Assembly: GCF_016526145.1 (NCBI RefSeq)
Contig: NZ_JADDUE010000007.1
Coordinates: forward strand, 62,001-126,000
Reading direction: 5' to 3'
DNA length: 64,000 nt
Source of the DNA: Saccharopolyspora galaxeae
GTDB lineage: Bacteria; Actinomycetota; Actinomycetes; Mycobacteriales; Pseudonocardiaceae
The position numbers were made by a program, and so were the translations under genes. Position 1 is the first letter of the stretch. Each line of letters opens with the position of its first letter. The notes beneath the pieces were generated by a model. That model was given only the letters and a program-made list of their open reading frames with translations, did not search any database and was not told the origin of the DNA. Of the stretch, positions 19,313 to 27,800 are shown piece by piece.

Positions 19313-20992
19313 ATGGCATCCGAGCGCAGTGGCGTGCACCAGATCAGCGACCGGTACGTGGAGGAACTCGCCGCGTTGGACCCGATCGAGGCCACCGCGC
19401 TCGGCCTTCCGGGTGGTGATGAGCTGCTGACCGACTACTCGCCCGCCGGCCACCGCGCTCGCGGCGAACTGGCCCGCCGGGCGCTGGCCGAGATGCGCGC
19501 GGCCGAGCCCGCCGACGCAGGGGAGCGCGCGGCGAAGGCGGTGTTCGAGGAGCGGGTCGGACTGGACGTCGAGCTGCACGACGCGGGTGAGGACATGGCG
19601 GCGCTGAACGTCATCGCCAGCCCGGTGCAGAACCTGCGCCAGATCTTCGACCTGATGCCGGCGGAGACGCCGGAGCAGTGGCGCACCATCGCCCGCAGGC
19701 TGGAGAAGATGCCGGAGGCGCTGGCGAACCTCAGCGAGGGCCTGCGCGAAGCCGCCGCGCAGGGCAACGTCTCCGCCGCCCGCCAGGTGCGGCGGGTCGC
19801 CGAGCAGTGCGAGACCTGGGCCGGTTCGCGCGGCGGTGACTCCTTCTTCGCCGGGATGGTCGGCCGGGCCGAAGGCGTCGGCGCGTTGCGCGGCGAGCTG
19901 GACGCGGCCGCCGAAGCCGCCGCCGGTGCCTACGCGGAGTTCGCCGCTTTCCTGCGCGACGAGCTGCTGGCGAAGGCCCCGGAAGCCGACGCGGTCGGCG
20001 AGCGGCGGTACCGGTTGTGGTCGCGCTTTTTCACCGGCGCGGAACTGGACCTGCGCGAGACCTACGAGTGGGGCTGGACCGAATTCGCCGCCATCGAAGC
20101 GGAGATGAAGGAGGTCGCCCACCGCATCCACCCCGGCGCCACCCTCGCCGAAGCCGCCGCCGAGCTGGACAACGACCCGCGCTACCGCGTGCGCGGCCAG
20201 GAAGTGCTGCGCCAGTGGGCGCAGGGGTTGTCCGACCAAGCGCTGCACGACCTGCGCGGCACGCACTTCGACATCCCCGACGAGCTGATGGCGCTGGAAT
20301 GCCGCATCGCGCCGCCGGGCGGCGGGGTCGGCGCCTACTACACCGGCCCGACCGACGGCTTCACCCGGCCCGGCCGGATGTGGTGGTCGGTGCCCTCCGA
20401 CCGCGAGGATTTCCCGACCTGGCGGGAAACCACCGTCGTCTACCACGAGGGCGTGCCCGGTCATCACCTGCAGGTCGCCACGGCGGTGTACCAGTCGCAC
20501 CTGCTGAACAAGTTCCAGCGGCTGGCGTGCATCGTCTCCGGGCACGCCGAGGGCTGGGCGCTGTACGCGGAGCGGCTGATGCGCGAACTCGGCTACATCA
20601 CCGACGACGGGGACCTGTTCGGGATGCTCAACGACCAGCTGTTCCGGGCCGCGCGCGTGGTGGTGGACATCGGGATGCACCTGGAGCTGGAGCTGCCCGC
20701 GGGCTGCGGGTTCCACGAGGGGGAGCGCTGGACTCCGGAGCTGGGTTCGGAATTCCTGCTCACCCGCACCGTCGCCGACCCCGCGCACGTGCACGACGAG
20801 ATCGACCGCTACCTGGGCTGGCCGGGGCAGGCGCCGTCGTACAAGGTCGGGGAGCGGTTGTGGCGCGCGGCGCGGGACGAGGCGCGGGCGCGCTACGGAG
20901 CGGCGTTCGACGCCAAGGATTTCCACCGGCGGGCGTTGCAGCTGGGTTCGATGGGCCTCGACACCCTGCGCGAACAACTCGCCGAACTCTGA
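19313..20992 (+). CDS. DUF885 family predicted metallopeptidase
   Basis: A 559-residue cytoplasmic protein (no signal peptide) of the DUF885 family, largely helical. The gluzincin-like metal motif is seen as YHEGVPGHHLQ, and a second conserved acidic segment is GHAEGWALYAE, about 35 residues on, as expected for a zinc-ligand Glu. Family members elsewhere are soluble or secreted peptidases; the substrate is unknown. It is monocistronic, leaderless by its TAACCT element, and followed by a strong palindromic terminator shared with another site in the window. Confidence 0.8.
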   Translation: MASERSGVHQISDRYVEELAALDPIEATALGLPGGDELLTDYSPAGHRARGELARRALAEMRAAEPADAGERAAKAVFEERVGLDVELHDAGEDMAALNVIASPVQNLRQIFDLMPAETPEQWRTIARRLEKMPEALANLSEGLREAAAQGNVSAARQVRRVAEQCETWAGSRGGDSFFAGMVGRAEGVGALRGELDAAAEAAAGAYAEFAAFLRDELLAKAPEADAVGERRYRLWSRFFTGAELDLRETYEWGWTEFAAIEAEMKEVAHRIHPGATLAEAAAELDNDPRYRVRGQEVLRQWAQGLSDQALHDLRGTHFDIPDELMALECRIAPPGGGVGAYYTGPTDGFTRPGRMWWSVPSDREDFPTWRETTVVYHEGVPGHHLQVATAVYQSHLLNKFQRLACIVSGHAEGWALYAERLMRELGYITDDGDLFGMLNDQLFRAARVVVDIGMHLELELPAGCGFHEGERWTPELGSEFLLTRTVADPAHVHDEIDRYLGWPGQAPSYKVGERLWRAARDEARARYGAAFDAKDFHRRALQLGSMGLDTLREQLAEL

Positions 20993-21023
20993 TCACTTGT
21001 CTTTGATCTTGTTTTGCGAGGGT

Positions 21024-21056
21024 TCAGCGGCGGAACCTCAGCGGCTCCGCCGCTGA
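21024..21056. terminator. Palindromic terminator between convergent genes (copy 1)
   Basis: TCAGCGGCGGA (21024-21034) pairs with TCCGCCGCTGA (21046-21056) around an 11-nt loop. It lies between the convergent DUF885 and GNAT genes. The same arms recur at 34962-34989. Confidence 0.65.
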
Positions 21057-21115
21057 CAAGACAGAGCTCCTGGCACACTCGGGTCGCCAGGTTGGAAGAC
21101 GGTCTCTGAGGATCT

Positions 21116-21688
21116 TCAGCCCTCCAGCGGAAGGCCGCGGCCGAGGACCGCGAACGGTCGTGGGTCGCCGGTGAACCGGTAGTGCCGCAGCAGGTCGGCG
21201 AATCCGACGCGGCGGTACAAGGTCCAGGCCCGCGTCGGACCTTCCGGGGTGGACAGCAGCACCGCCCGGCCGGGCGCGCCGTCCAGCAGCCGCCGCAGGA
21301 TCGTTTCGCCGAGGCCGCCGCCCTGGCTGTCCGGGCGCACGTGCAGCTCGGTGAGCTCGAAGTAGTCGTGCATCCAGTGCTCGGCCTCGGCCTGCGAGTG
21401 GGTGCTGAGCATGCCGCGGAAGACCTGCTCGTGCCACCACTGGCCGGGCACGCCGAGATAGCCGTAGCCGATGCCGATCAGCTCGTCCGCGGTGTTGAAC
21501 GCCCCGATGCAGCGCCATCCCGCGCGCAGCATGTGCGCCGACCACATGGGAGCGCGTTGCTGCGCGGTCAGCGGCGGGTAGTTCATCGCCTCCACGTACA
21601 CCTGCAGGGCTTCGGCCAGGCGGGCTCTGAGCTCGTCGGTGGTGAGCTCGACGAGGCGGTCGAAGCGGGGGGCGGGCGCGGCTGTCAC
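21116..21688 (-). CDS. GNAT family N-acetyltransferase (Rv2170-like position)
   Basis: A 190-residue acetyltransferase. The acetyl-CoA pyrophosphate-binding loop is visible as SQGGGLGETIL following strand LTELHV, and the C-terminal LYRRVGF strand is typical. The N-terminal helix ELTTDELRARLAEALQVYVEAMNY matches actinobacterial homologues beside lppM, such as Rv2170. The acceptor is not evident from sequence; I infer a protein or small amine. The GTG at 21688 follows TAGTGT by 7 nt (minus strand), so the transcript is probably leaderless. Confidence 0.8.
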   Translation of the reverse strand: MTAAPAPRFDRLVELTTDELRARLAEALQVYVEAMNYPPLTAQQRAPMWSAHMLRAGWRCIGAFNTADELIGIGYGYLGVPGQWWHEQVFRGMLSTHSQAEAEHWMHDYFELTELHVRPDSQGGGLGETILRRLLDGAPGRAVLLSTPEGPTRAWTLYRRVGFADLLRHYRFTGDPRPFAVLGRGLPLEG

Positions 21689-21695
21689 GAGCTGA

Positions 21696-21701
21696 ACACT
21701 A
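21696..21701 (-). promoter_or_regulatory. Leaderless -10 element of the GNAT gene
   Basis: On the minus strand TAGTGT lies 7 nt before the GTG start at 21688. Confidence 0.5.
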
Positions 21702-21816
21702 GAGGGTGCGGCAAGGGGCCGTGCGTCCCGGCCTTGATCAATTCCGCTGCCGGTGTCGGCGCTGGTGATCGCATCGGAGCGGGCATTACTCGAACAGGTG
21801 ATCTATTGCTCAAGTG

Positions 21817-21845
21817 TTGAGTCCGGGCTCCGATCGGTCTACTCT
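21817..21845 (+). promoter_or_regulatory. Promoter of the HEPN operon
   Basis: TTGAGT (21817-21822) and TACTCT (21840-21845) are spaced by 17 nt. Transcription would start at about 21852. Confidence 0.6.
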
Positions 21846-21853
21846 GGAGCTTG

Positions 21854-21869
21854 TCGAACTGAGGTTCGA
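21854..21869 (+). promoter_or_regulatory. Perfect LexA (SOS) box
   Basis: TCGAACTGAGGTTCGA matches the actinobacterial consensus TCGAAC-N4-GTTCGA at all 12 defined positions. It overlaps the predicted transcription start, where bound LexA would block initiation. Confidence 0.75.
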
Positions 21870-22118
21870 TCGCCCGAGTGGAGTGCTCGAGTTCGATCGC
21901 TCGAGTTTCGATCGCTCTGTCGGTGGCTTGTCATCGCTTGTCGATCTGCCATCGATCGGCTGTCGATCCAGTGCGGTCGACTTCGGTTCGCACGCACGTC
22001 CGGCGGTGGGGTGGGGGAAGCACCCCGCCGCCGGACGACCGGCTTCCCCCCGGTTCGAGCACCTGACCGGCAACTCCGCGGATTCGCGGAGCCCGTCGTG
22101 ACCGAGAGGAGAAAGCTG

Positions 22119-22592
22119 ATGTCCCTGCCGGTGTCCATTCCCGTCCCGCGCAGCCCGGGCGACGGATCGCCCGTATCGCCAGGATCGTCCGGACCGGCCG
22201 GTCCGCCACCGCCGCCGGGGGCGGCGTCCCTGCTGGAGCAGGGGCGGGCTTGCCTGCGCGATGCCGAACAATCGGCGAAACCGGCCGACCGCTACGTGTT
22301 GGCGCACCTCGCCGCGTTGCGGGCCGCGACGGCGGTGCTGGTTTCCCGCTCCTGGCGCCGAACCCGGGGCAGACCCTGCCGCGGGCGGTCGGGCGGCGTG
22401 TGGAGCCAGCTCACCGAAGTCGCACCGGAACTGCGCGAATGGTCGGCGCACTTCGCGGACCGATCGGTCCGGCGCGCCGCGGCCGAGGCCGGTAGCCCGG
22501 GCGTGACGCCGGGGGAGGCGGACATCTCGTTGCGGCACGCGGGCGAGTTCGTCGCGGTGGTTCAGCGCAGCCTGTCGGGGTCGGTGCGATGA
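22119..22592 (+). CDS. SAV_6107-type HEPN domain protein
   Basis: A 157-residue protein. After a proline-rich 35-residue tail, a four-helix HEPN-like domain begins at SLLEQGRACLRDAE. It contains R58-YVLA-H63, which fits the RX4-6H active-site motif of HEPN ribonucleases. Family members of the SAV_6107 type are common in actinobacteria but uncharacterised. The ATG at 22119 has GAGAGGA 8 nt upstream; a GTG at 22098 is possible. Its stop overlaps the next ATG. The gene lies downstream of a perfect LexA box, so I infer DNA-damage induction. Basic stretches around residues 80-95 (RSWRRTRGRPCRGRSG) could bind nucleic acid. Confidence 0.75.
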   Translation: MSLPVSIPVPRSPGDGSPVSPGSSGPAGPPPPPGAASLLEQGRACLRDAEQSAKPADRYVLAHLAALRAATAVLVSRSWRRTRGRPCRGRSGGVWSQLTEVAPELREWSAHFADRSVRRAAAEAGSPGVTPGEADISLRHAGEFVAVVQRSLSGSVR

Positions 22593-23398
22593 GCCGGAGC
22601 GTTCCCGAGGAACCCGAATCGGGCTGCGCGGCGCCTCCGGAGCTGTCCATCGACCACGGCCGGATGCTCGACCTGATCGGCGTCGAGGGGCAGTTGCTCA
22701 CCGCCGCCACGCACGACGTGCACCCGGACGCTCCGGTCGGCGGGGCGTCCGGCCGCACCGCCACCGAAACCGTCCGCTACCTCAGCGGGGTCTGCGAGGA
22801 CGCGCTGACCTGGATGGGCGCCGCCGAGCAGGCGCGTTCCGCGGCGGTTCCGGAGCCGGCGACGCTGCGGGCGGTGACCCGGCAATGCACTGCCCGGCTG
22901 GCCGAACTGCTCGCCGAGTTCGGCACCCGCGCGCCGGACGAGGCGTGCCCGACGTGGTGGCCGGAGGAGCACACCGTGCGGTTCTGGGTCCGCAGGCTGC
23001 TGCACGCCGCAACGGTGCACCGGGTGGACGTGCAGACAGCGGCCGCGGTGGAGATGACCCCGATCGACGCCGATGTCGCGCTGGACGGGATCGACGAGGT
23101 GCTGCGGTTGTGGCTGGGCTATCGCCTGCACGCCGTCGGCATCACCTCGACCAGACCCTGCTCGGTCGGCCTGTCCACGGCCGGGGCGGAGTGGCTGGTG
23201 TACGCCGATCAGCGGCGCACCGTCGTGCGGCGGACCACCGACGGCAAGTCGGTCTCCGCCGACGGGCTGGTCACCGGTGACCCGGCGGCGGTGTACCTCT
23301 GGTTGTGGGGTCGGCTGCCGGACCGCGCGGTGCGGACGGCCGGTGATCGGGACGCCATCGCCCAGCTCTGGGGACTGCTCCGGCTCGCGACTCGTTGA
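22589..23398 (+). CDS. Mycothiol-dependent maleylpyruvate isomerase-fold protein
   Basis: A 269-residue protein with an N-terminal DinB/MDMPI four-helix bundle and a C-terminal MDMPI domain (VYLWLWGRL near the end). In true enzymes a His-Glu-His metal site is carried by HLxxVH and HExAVHRWD segments. Here the first helix reads RYLSGVCEDAL and the second LLHAATVHRVD, so at least the first His and the Glu are replaced; only the last His remains. It may therefore be a thiol- or ligand-binding relative rather than an isomerase. Its ATG overlaps the HEPN stop (ATGA), so the two are co-translated and presumably share LexA control. Confidence 0.75.
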   Translation: MSRSVPEEPESGCAAPPELSIDHGRMLDLIGVEGQLLTAATHDVHPDAPVGGASGRTATETVRYLSGVCEDALTWMGAAEQARSAAVPEPATLRAVTRQCTARLAELLAEFGTRAPDEACPTWWPEEHTVRFWVRRLLHAATVHRVDVQTAAAVEMTPIDADVALDGIDEVLRLWLGYRLHAVGITSTRPCSVGLSTAGAEWLVYADQRRTVVRRTTDGKSVSADGLVTGDPAAVYLWLWGRLPDRAVRTAGDRDAIAQLWGLLRLATR

Positions 23399-23462
23399 AG
23401 GGGGCGCGCTGAAAGGCTGTGCGGCTGTGGAAATCAACGTGCGCTCGGCACGATGACGGGCC

Positions 23463-23468
23463 TACCGT
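23463..23468 (+). promoter_or_regulatory. Leaderless -10 element of the arginase-fold gene
   Basis: TACCGT lies exactly 6 nt before the GTG at 23475. Confidence 0.55.
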
Positions 23469-23474
23469 GCGGCC

Positions 23475-24248
23475 GTGACGATCTTGCTCGTGCCCTACCA
23501 CCAGGACGAGAGGTTGCCGGAGCGGACGATCCCGCTTGCTGCGCCGCTGGGCGCCGAGACGGTCGAGGCCATGTTGCCGGACGGCGATGTCTGGCCTCGC
23601 CTGGTCGCCCTGTACGAGAGGGTGGCGAACCGCGTCGCCGAGCGGCTAGCGGCCGACGACGTGCCCGCGGTCGTGTCCGGGGACTGCCTCGTCGCTGCCG
23701 CCACGATCACCGGCGCGCAGCGCGCGGGATCGGACCCCGCCGTCGTCTGGTTCGACGCGCACGGCGACGTGCACACCTCGCACACCTCGGCCTCCGGCTA
23801 CCTCGGCGGCATGGCGTTGCGGCTGGTGCTGGGCGCACATCCGGAACGGCTCGCCGAGCCGCTCGGACTGCGGTCGCCTGCCGAACGGCGCGCGTTGCTG
23901 GTCGACGCCCGCGACCTCGACCCGCCCGAGGTCGACTACCTGTCCCGGAGCGACCTGCGCCGGTGCGGTGTCGAGGAACTGCAGGAGGCGCTGCCTGCCG
24001 GGCCGATCGTCCTGCACATCGATGTCGACGTGATCGACTGCGGCGAGTTGGCCGGGTTGCGCTTCCCGGTGCCGAACGGCCCCTCGCGCAGCACGGTGGT
24101 CGACGCCGCTCGCCGAGTGCTGGCCACCGGACGCGTGGTCGCCGTCGACATCGCGTGCCCCTGGTATCCGGCACGCGACGAGCACGAGATCGCCACCAGG
24201 GCACGGTTGCTCGACGAACTCGTGGACGCCGTGCGCAACAGCGGGTGA
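23475..24248 (+). CDS. Arginase/ureohydrolase-fold protein
   Basis: A 257-residue member of the arginase superfamily, which hydrolyses guanidino compounds at a binuclear manganese site. Two of the three metal motifs are intact: DAHGDVHT and DVDVID. The first, normally GGDHS, reads SGDC here, so the usual histidine ligand is a cysteine. Substrate is unknown: arginine, agmatine and formiminoglutamate enzymes differ outside these motifs. The start is fixed by TACCGT 6 nt upstream. A GNAT gene follows in the same direction after 68 bp. Confidence 0.78.
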   Translation: MTILLVPYHQDERLPERTIPLAAPLGAETVEAMLPDGDVWPRLVALYERVANRVAERLAADDVPAVVSGDCLVAAATITGAQRAGSDPAVVWFDAHGDVHTSHTSASGYLGGMALRLVLGAHPERLAEPLGLRSPAERRALLVDARDLDPPEVDYLSRSDLRRCGVEELQEALPAGPIVLHIDVDVIDCGELAGLRFPVPNGPSRSTVVDAARRVLATGRVVAVDIACPWYPARDEHEIATRARLLDELVDAVRNSG

Positions 24249-24316
24249 AGCCGTGCCGAGGCTCGCATCAGCGCCGAAATTCGATTGCCGCCCGCCGGGC
24301 GGGTTGGCACGGTTCG

Positions 24317-24832
24317 ATGATGCTGCTCAGGCGAGAACTGCCCTCCGACGTCGACGCGATCCGCGCCGTGCACACCGACGCCTTCGCCGACGGCGACGCG
24401 ACGCCCGCGGAACCGGGACTTGTGGAGGCGTTGCGCGCGGACGAGGGCTGGATCCCGGAACTGTCCATCGTCGCCGTCGACGACAGCGCCGCCGTCGTCG
24501 GCCACGTCGTTGCGACCAGGGGATACGTCGGCGACCGCCCGGCGCTGGGACTCGGCCCGATCGGCGTGCTCCGCGCAGTCCAGCGCAGCGGCATCGGCAC
24601 CGGGCTGATGCACGCGGTGCTCGCCGCCGCCGACGCGCGGGGCGAACCGCTCGTCGCGCTGCTCGGCCACGTCGACTACTACCCGCGCTTCGGTTTCCGG
24701 CCCGCGCAGCAGGACGGCATCGCACCACCCGACCCGAGCTGGGCCGAGCACTTCCAGACCCGCCCGCTCACGACGCACACCCCGGACCTCACCGGAACAT
24801 TCCGCTATGCGGCGCCGTTCGACGAGCTGTGA
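24317..24832 (+). CDS. GNAT family N-acetyltransferase
   Basis: A 171-residue acetyltransferase related to the YhbS group. The acetyl-CoA loop is QRSGIGTGLMHAVL after strand LGPIGVLRAV, and the conserved GHVDYYPRFGF segment is characteristic of the family. The N-terminal strand MLLRRELPSDVDAIRAVH is typical. The start is ATG 24317 or 24320; no clear ribosome binding site is seen, and the gene may be read from the arginase-fold transcript. The acceptor is unknown. It is convergent with the Lhr helicase gene, the stop codons being adjacent. Confidence 0.8.
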   Translation: MMLLRRELPSDVDAIRAVHTDAFADGDATPAEPGLVEALRADEGWIPELSIVAVDDSAAVVGHVVATRGYVGDRPALGLGPIGVLRAVQRSGIGTGLMHAVLAAADARGEPLVALLGHVDYYPRFGFRPAQQDGIAPPDPSWAEHFQTRPLTTHTPDLTGTFRYAAPFDEL

Positions 24833-27800
24833 TCACGCGCGCAGCCGCAAACCCTTCGGTGTGGCGCGGAAACCCGCCTCGGTGAGGATGTCGGCCATCC
24901 GCGACCCCAACGCGCCCTCGCCGTCGGTGCGCTGCACCGCCAACTGCTCCAGCCAGCCTTCCCGCACGGCACGGGCCAACCCCTCGGCCGCGCTGCGCAA
25001 CACCGACTCGTCCGCGGTGAACGACAGCAGCGACTTCCCGCCGCGTTCCACGTAAAGCGCCGCCGAGCCGGACACCAGCACCACCAGCGCACCAGCCTTG
25101 CGGCCGGGCCGGTGCCGGGTGTCACCCACCGCGTCCGGCCACGGCAACGCAGCACCGTAAGGCTGCGCCGGATCGGCGGCGGCGAGCACCACGGCCTCGC
25201 CGGATTCCGCTTCGCCCGCCTGCCGCGACATCGCCCGCACCCGGTCGATCGCGCCCGGCACCGCGAACTGCGCCGCGCCGAGGCCCTCGACCACGTAGCC
25301 GCGGCGGCAACGCCCGGACTCCTCCATCGCCCGCAACACCTTGTACACCGCGGAGAAACCGCCGCTGACCCGCTCGGTCTCCAACGCGCCCCGGGTCAGC
25401 ACGCCGTGCCGCTCCAAGAACGACTCCGCCCGCGCGTGCGCCCGCTTCGTCGGCTCCGCCGCCGGGGAAGGAGCCAGCGACCACCGGCCGGAGACCGTGG
25501 GCGGACCGCTGCGGCTGGGCATCGACGGCCGACCCGCACGCAACCGCGCATATCGTCCGCGCGGCGCGTTGCGCCGCGGCTTGTGCGCCGCGCCCTTCCC
25601 GGACACCACCGCGCGCAACGGAGCCAACGTGTCGTTGGTGGCCGCACCCGACCACACCAGGTCCCACAACGCCGTGATCACAGCGTCGTCGGCCGGAGCC
25701 TCCTCCCCGCGCTCCACCAGCAGCGCCGCCGCCCGATCGGCCAGCGCGCGGAAGAACTGCGCGCCACCCTCCAAAGTGGACAACAACGCTTCGTGCAGCG
25801 GAGTGCGCTGCGCGTCCTCCGGCAGATCCGGCAACAACAGATCCGCGACATCCGTCGGCGCCAGCGCGATCCATCCGTCACCCCCGGCCAACGCGCCGGA
25901 ACCGACCCACGTGACCTCACCGGTCGAAGTGAGTTCATCCAGCAACGCGGGTGAATAACCCGGCAACCGAGCAGGCAGCACCAACGACTCCAGCGCACTG
26001 GCCGGAACCGGCGCACCCTCGAGCTGCTCCACCACCGAGTACACGTCATCCACCGTCGGCGCGGAACGTAGCCGGGCACCGACCCCGTGCCATGCGGGCA
26101 GAAACCGCCCCAGCGCCGCCGGCTCGACCGGCTCCACCTCGGCCCGCAACCGTGCCAGCGATGCCCGCCGCAGCCGCCGCAAGACCTCCGCGTCGCAGTA
26201 CTCGACACCGCGCCCGCCGCCGGCTTCCAACGGCCGCAGCTCACCGCTGACCAACCGTCCGGAACCGGTCAGCCGGTCCAGCACGCCGTGCACCACCGCG
26301 ACACCGAGGCCGAATCGCCGCGCCGCCGACTCCGCGGTGAACGGGCCGCGGCACCGCGCGTACCGGATCAGCAGCTCCCCCAACGGATCCGCGACCGGCT
26401 CGGTGAACGCCTCCGGTACCCCGACCGGCAACGCCACGCCCAGCGCGTCGCGCACCTTGCCCGCGTCCTCGATCGCGATCCACCGCTGCTCACCGGCGAT
26501 CCGCACCGCCAGCACCCGGCGCTGCGCCCGCAGCTGTTCCAGCCACTCCGGCTGGACACCGCGCTCCTGAGCCTCCGCAGTGGACAGATCACCCAGGAAC
26601 CGCAGTAGGTCCGCAGCGGACTCGACGTCCTTGGCGCGGCGCTCCGGATCGAGCCGCTGCAGCTGCGACTCGACCTCCACGACCACGTCCGGATCCAGCA
26701 GCTCCCGCAGCGCCTCCGAACCCAGCAGCTCCGCCAGCAACGTCGAATCCAGGCTCAACGCCGCCGACCGCCGCTCCGCCAACGGCGCATCCGTCTCGTA
26801 CAGGAACATGCCGATGTAGCCGAACAGCAGATTGCGCGCGAACGGCGACGGCGACTGCGTCTCCACCTCCACCACCCGCACCTTGCGGGCGGCGACCTGC
26901 GACATCAGCTCCGTGAGCCCCGGCACGTCGTAAACGTCCTGCAAGCACTCCCGCATCGCCTCCAGCACGATGGGAAATTGCTCGTACTGCGCGGCCACCG
27001 ACAGCAGCTGCGCCGCCCGCTGCCGCTGCTGCCACAACGGCGAGCGCTTGCGCGGATCCCGCCGCGGCAACAACAACGCCCGCGCCGCGCACTCGCGGAA
27101 CCGCGCCGCGAACAACGCCGAGCCACCGACCTCGTCGGTCACCACCTGCTGCACCTCGTCCGGGGACAGCAGCACGTCCTCCGCGCTCGGCAGCACGTCC
27201 GCCCCGGACTCGTCCAGCGCGTCCGCCAGCCGCACCACGATTCCGTCGTCCGAGGACGCAACCTGCGGATCGATGCCCCGCCGCTCGCGCAACCGCGCGC
27301 CGACCGCCAGCGCCCACGGGCCGTTCACCTGCGCGCCGAACGGCGAGTGCACCACCATCCGCCAGTCGCCCAGCTCGTCGCGGAACCGCTCCACCACGAT
27401 CGTCCGGTCGTCCGGCACGTGCCGCGTCGCCTGCCGCTGCTCGGCCAGGTAGGCCAGCAGGTTGTCCCGCGCCCAGTCGTCCAGCCCGGCCTGCCGGACC
27501 CGGGCGCTCGCCGTCTCCCGATCCGCGGCCGAAACCTCGCGCACGAACGCGCCCAGCGCGCGGCCCAGCTCCAGCGGCCGCCCCGGCGAATCGCCCTTCC
27601 AGAACGGCATCCGCGCGGGCTGACCCGGCGCGGGCACCACCACGACCCGGTCGTGCGTGATGTCCTCGACCCGCCACGACGAGGTGCCCAGCAGGAACGT
27701 GTCGCCCACCCGCGACTCGTAGACCATCTCCTCGTCCAGCTCACCGACCCGCACGCCGCCGCGGCCAGCCTCCTCGTCGCCCGGCGTGGTCACGGTGAAC

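Larger units (their letters stand above)
21702..22118. other. Control region and long leader of the HEPN operon
   Basis: No gene is supported. The region holds the promoter and LexA box described separately, then a leader of about 265 nt rich in TTCGATCGC repeats (copies near 21865, 21892 and 21907) and other TCGATC/CGATCG words up to 21975. Two open frames cross it but have poor codon character. Confidence 0.6.

Noticed and set aside
21864-21980. A CRISPR-like array of TTCGATCGC repeats
   Set aside because: The repeats are short, irregularly spaced and have no uniform spacers or cas genes nearby.
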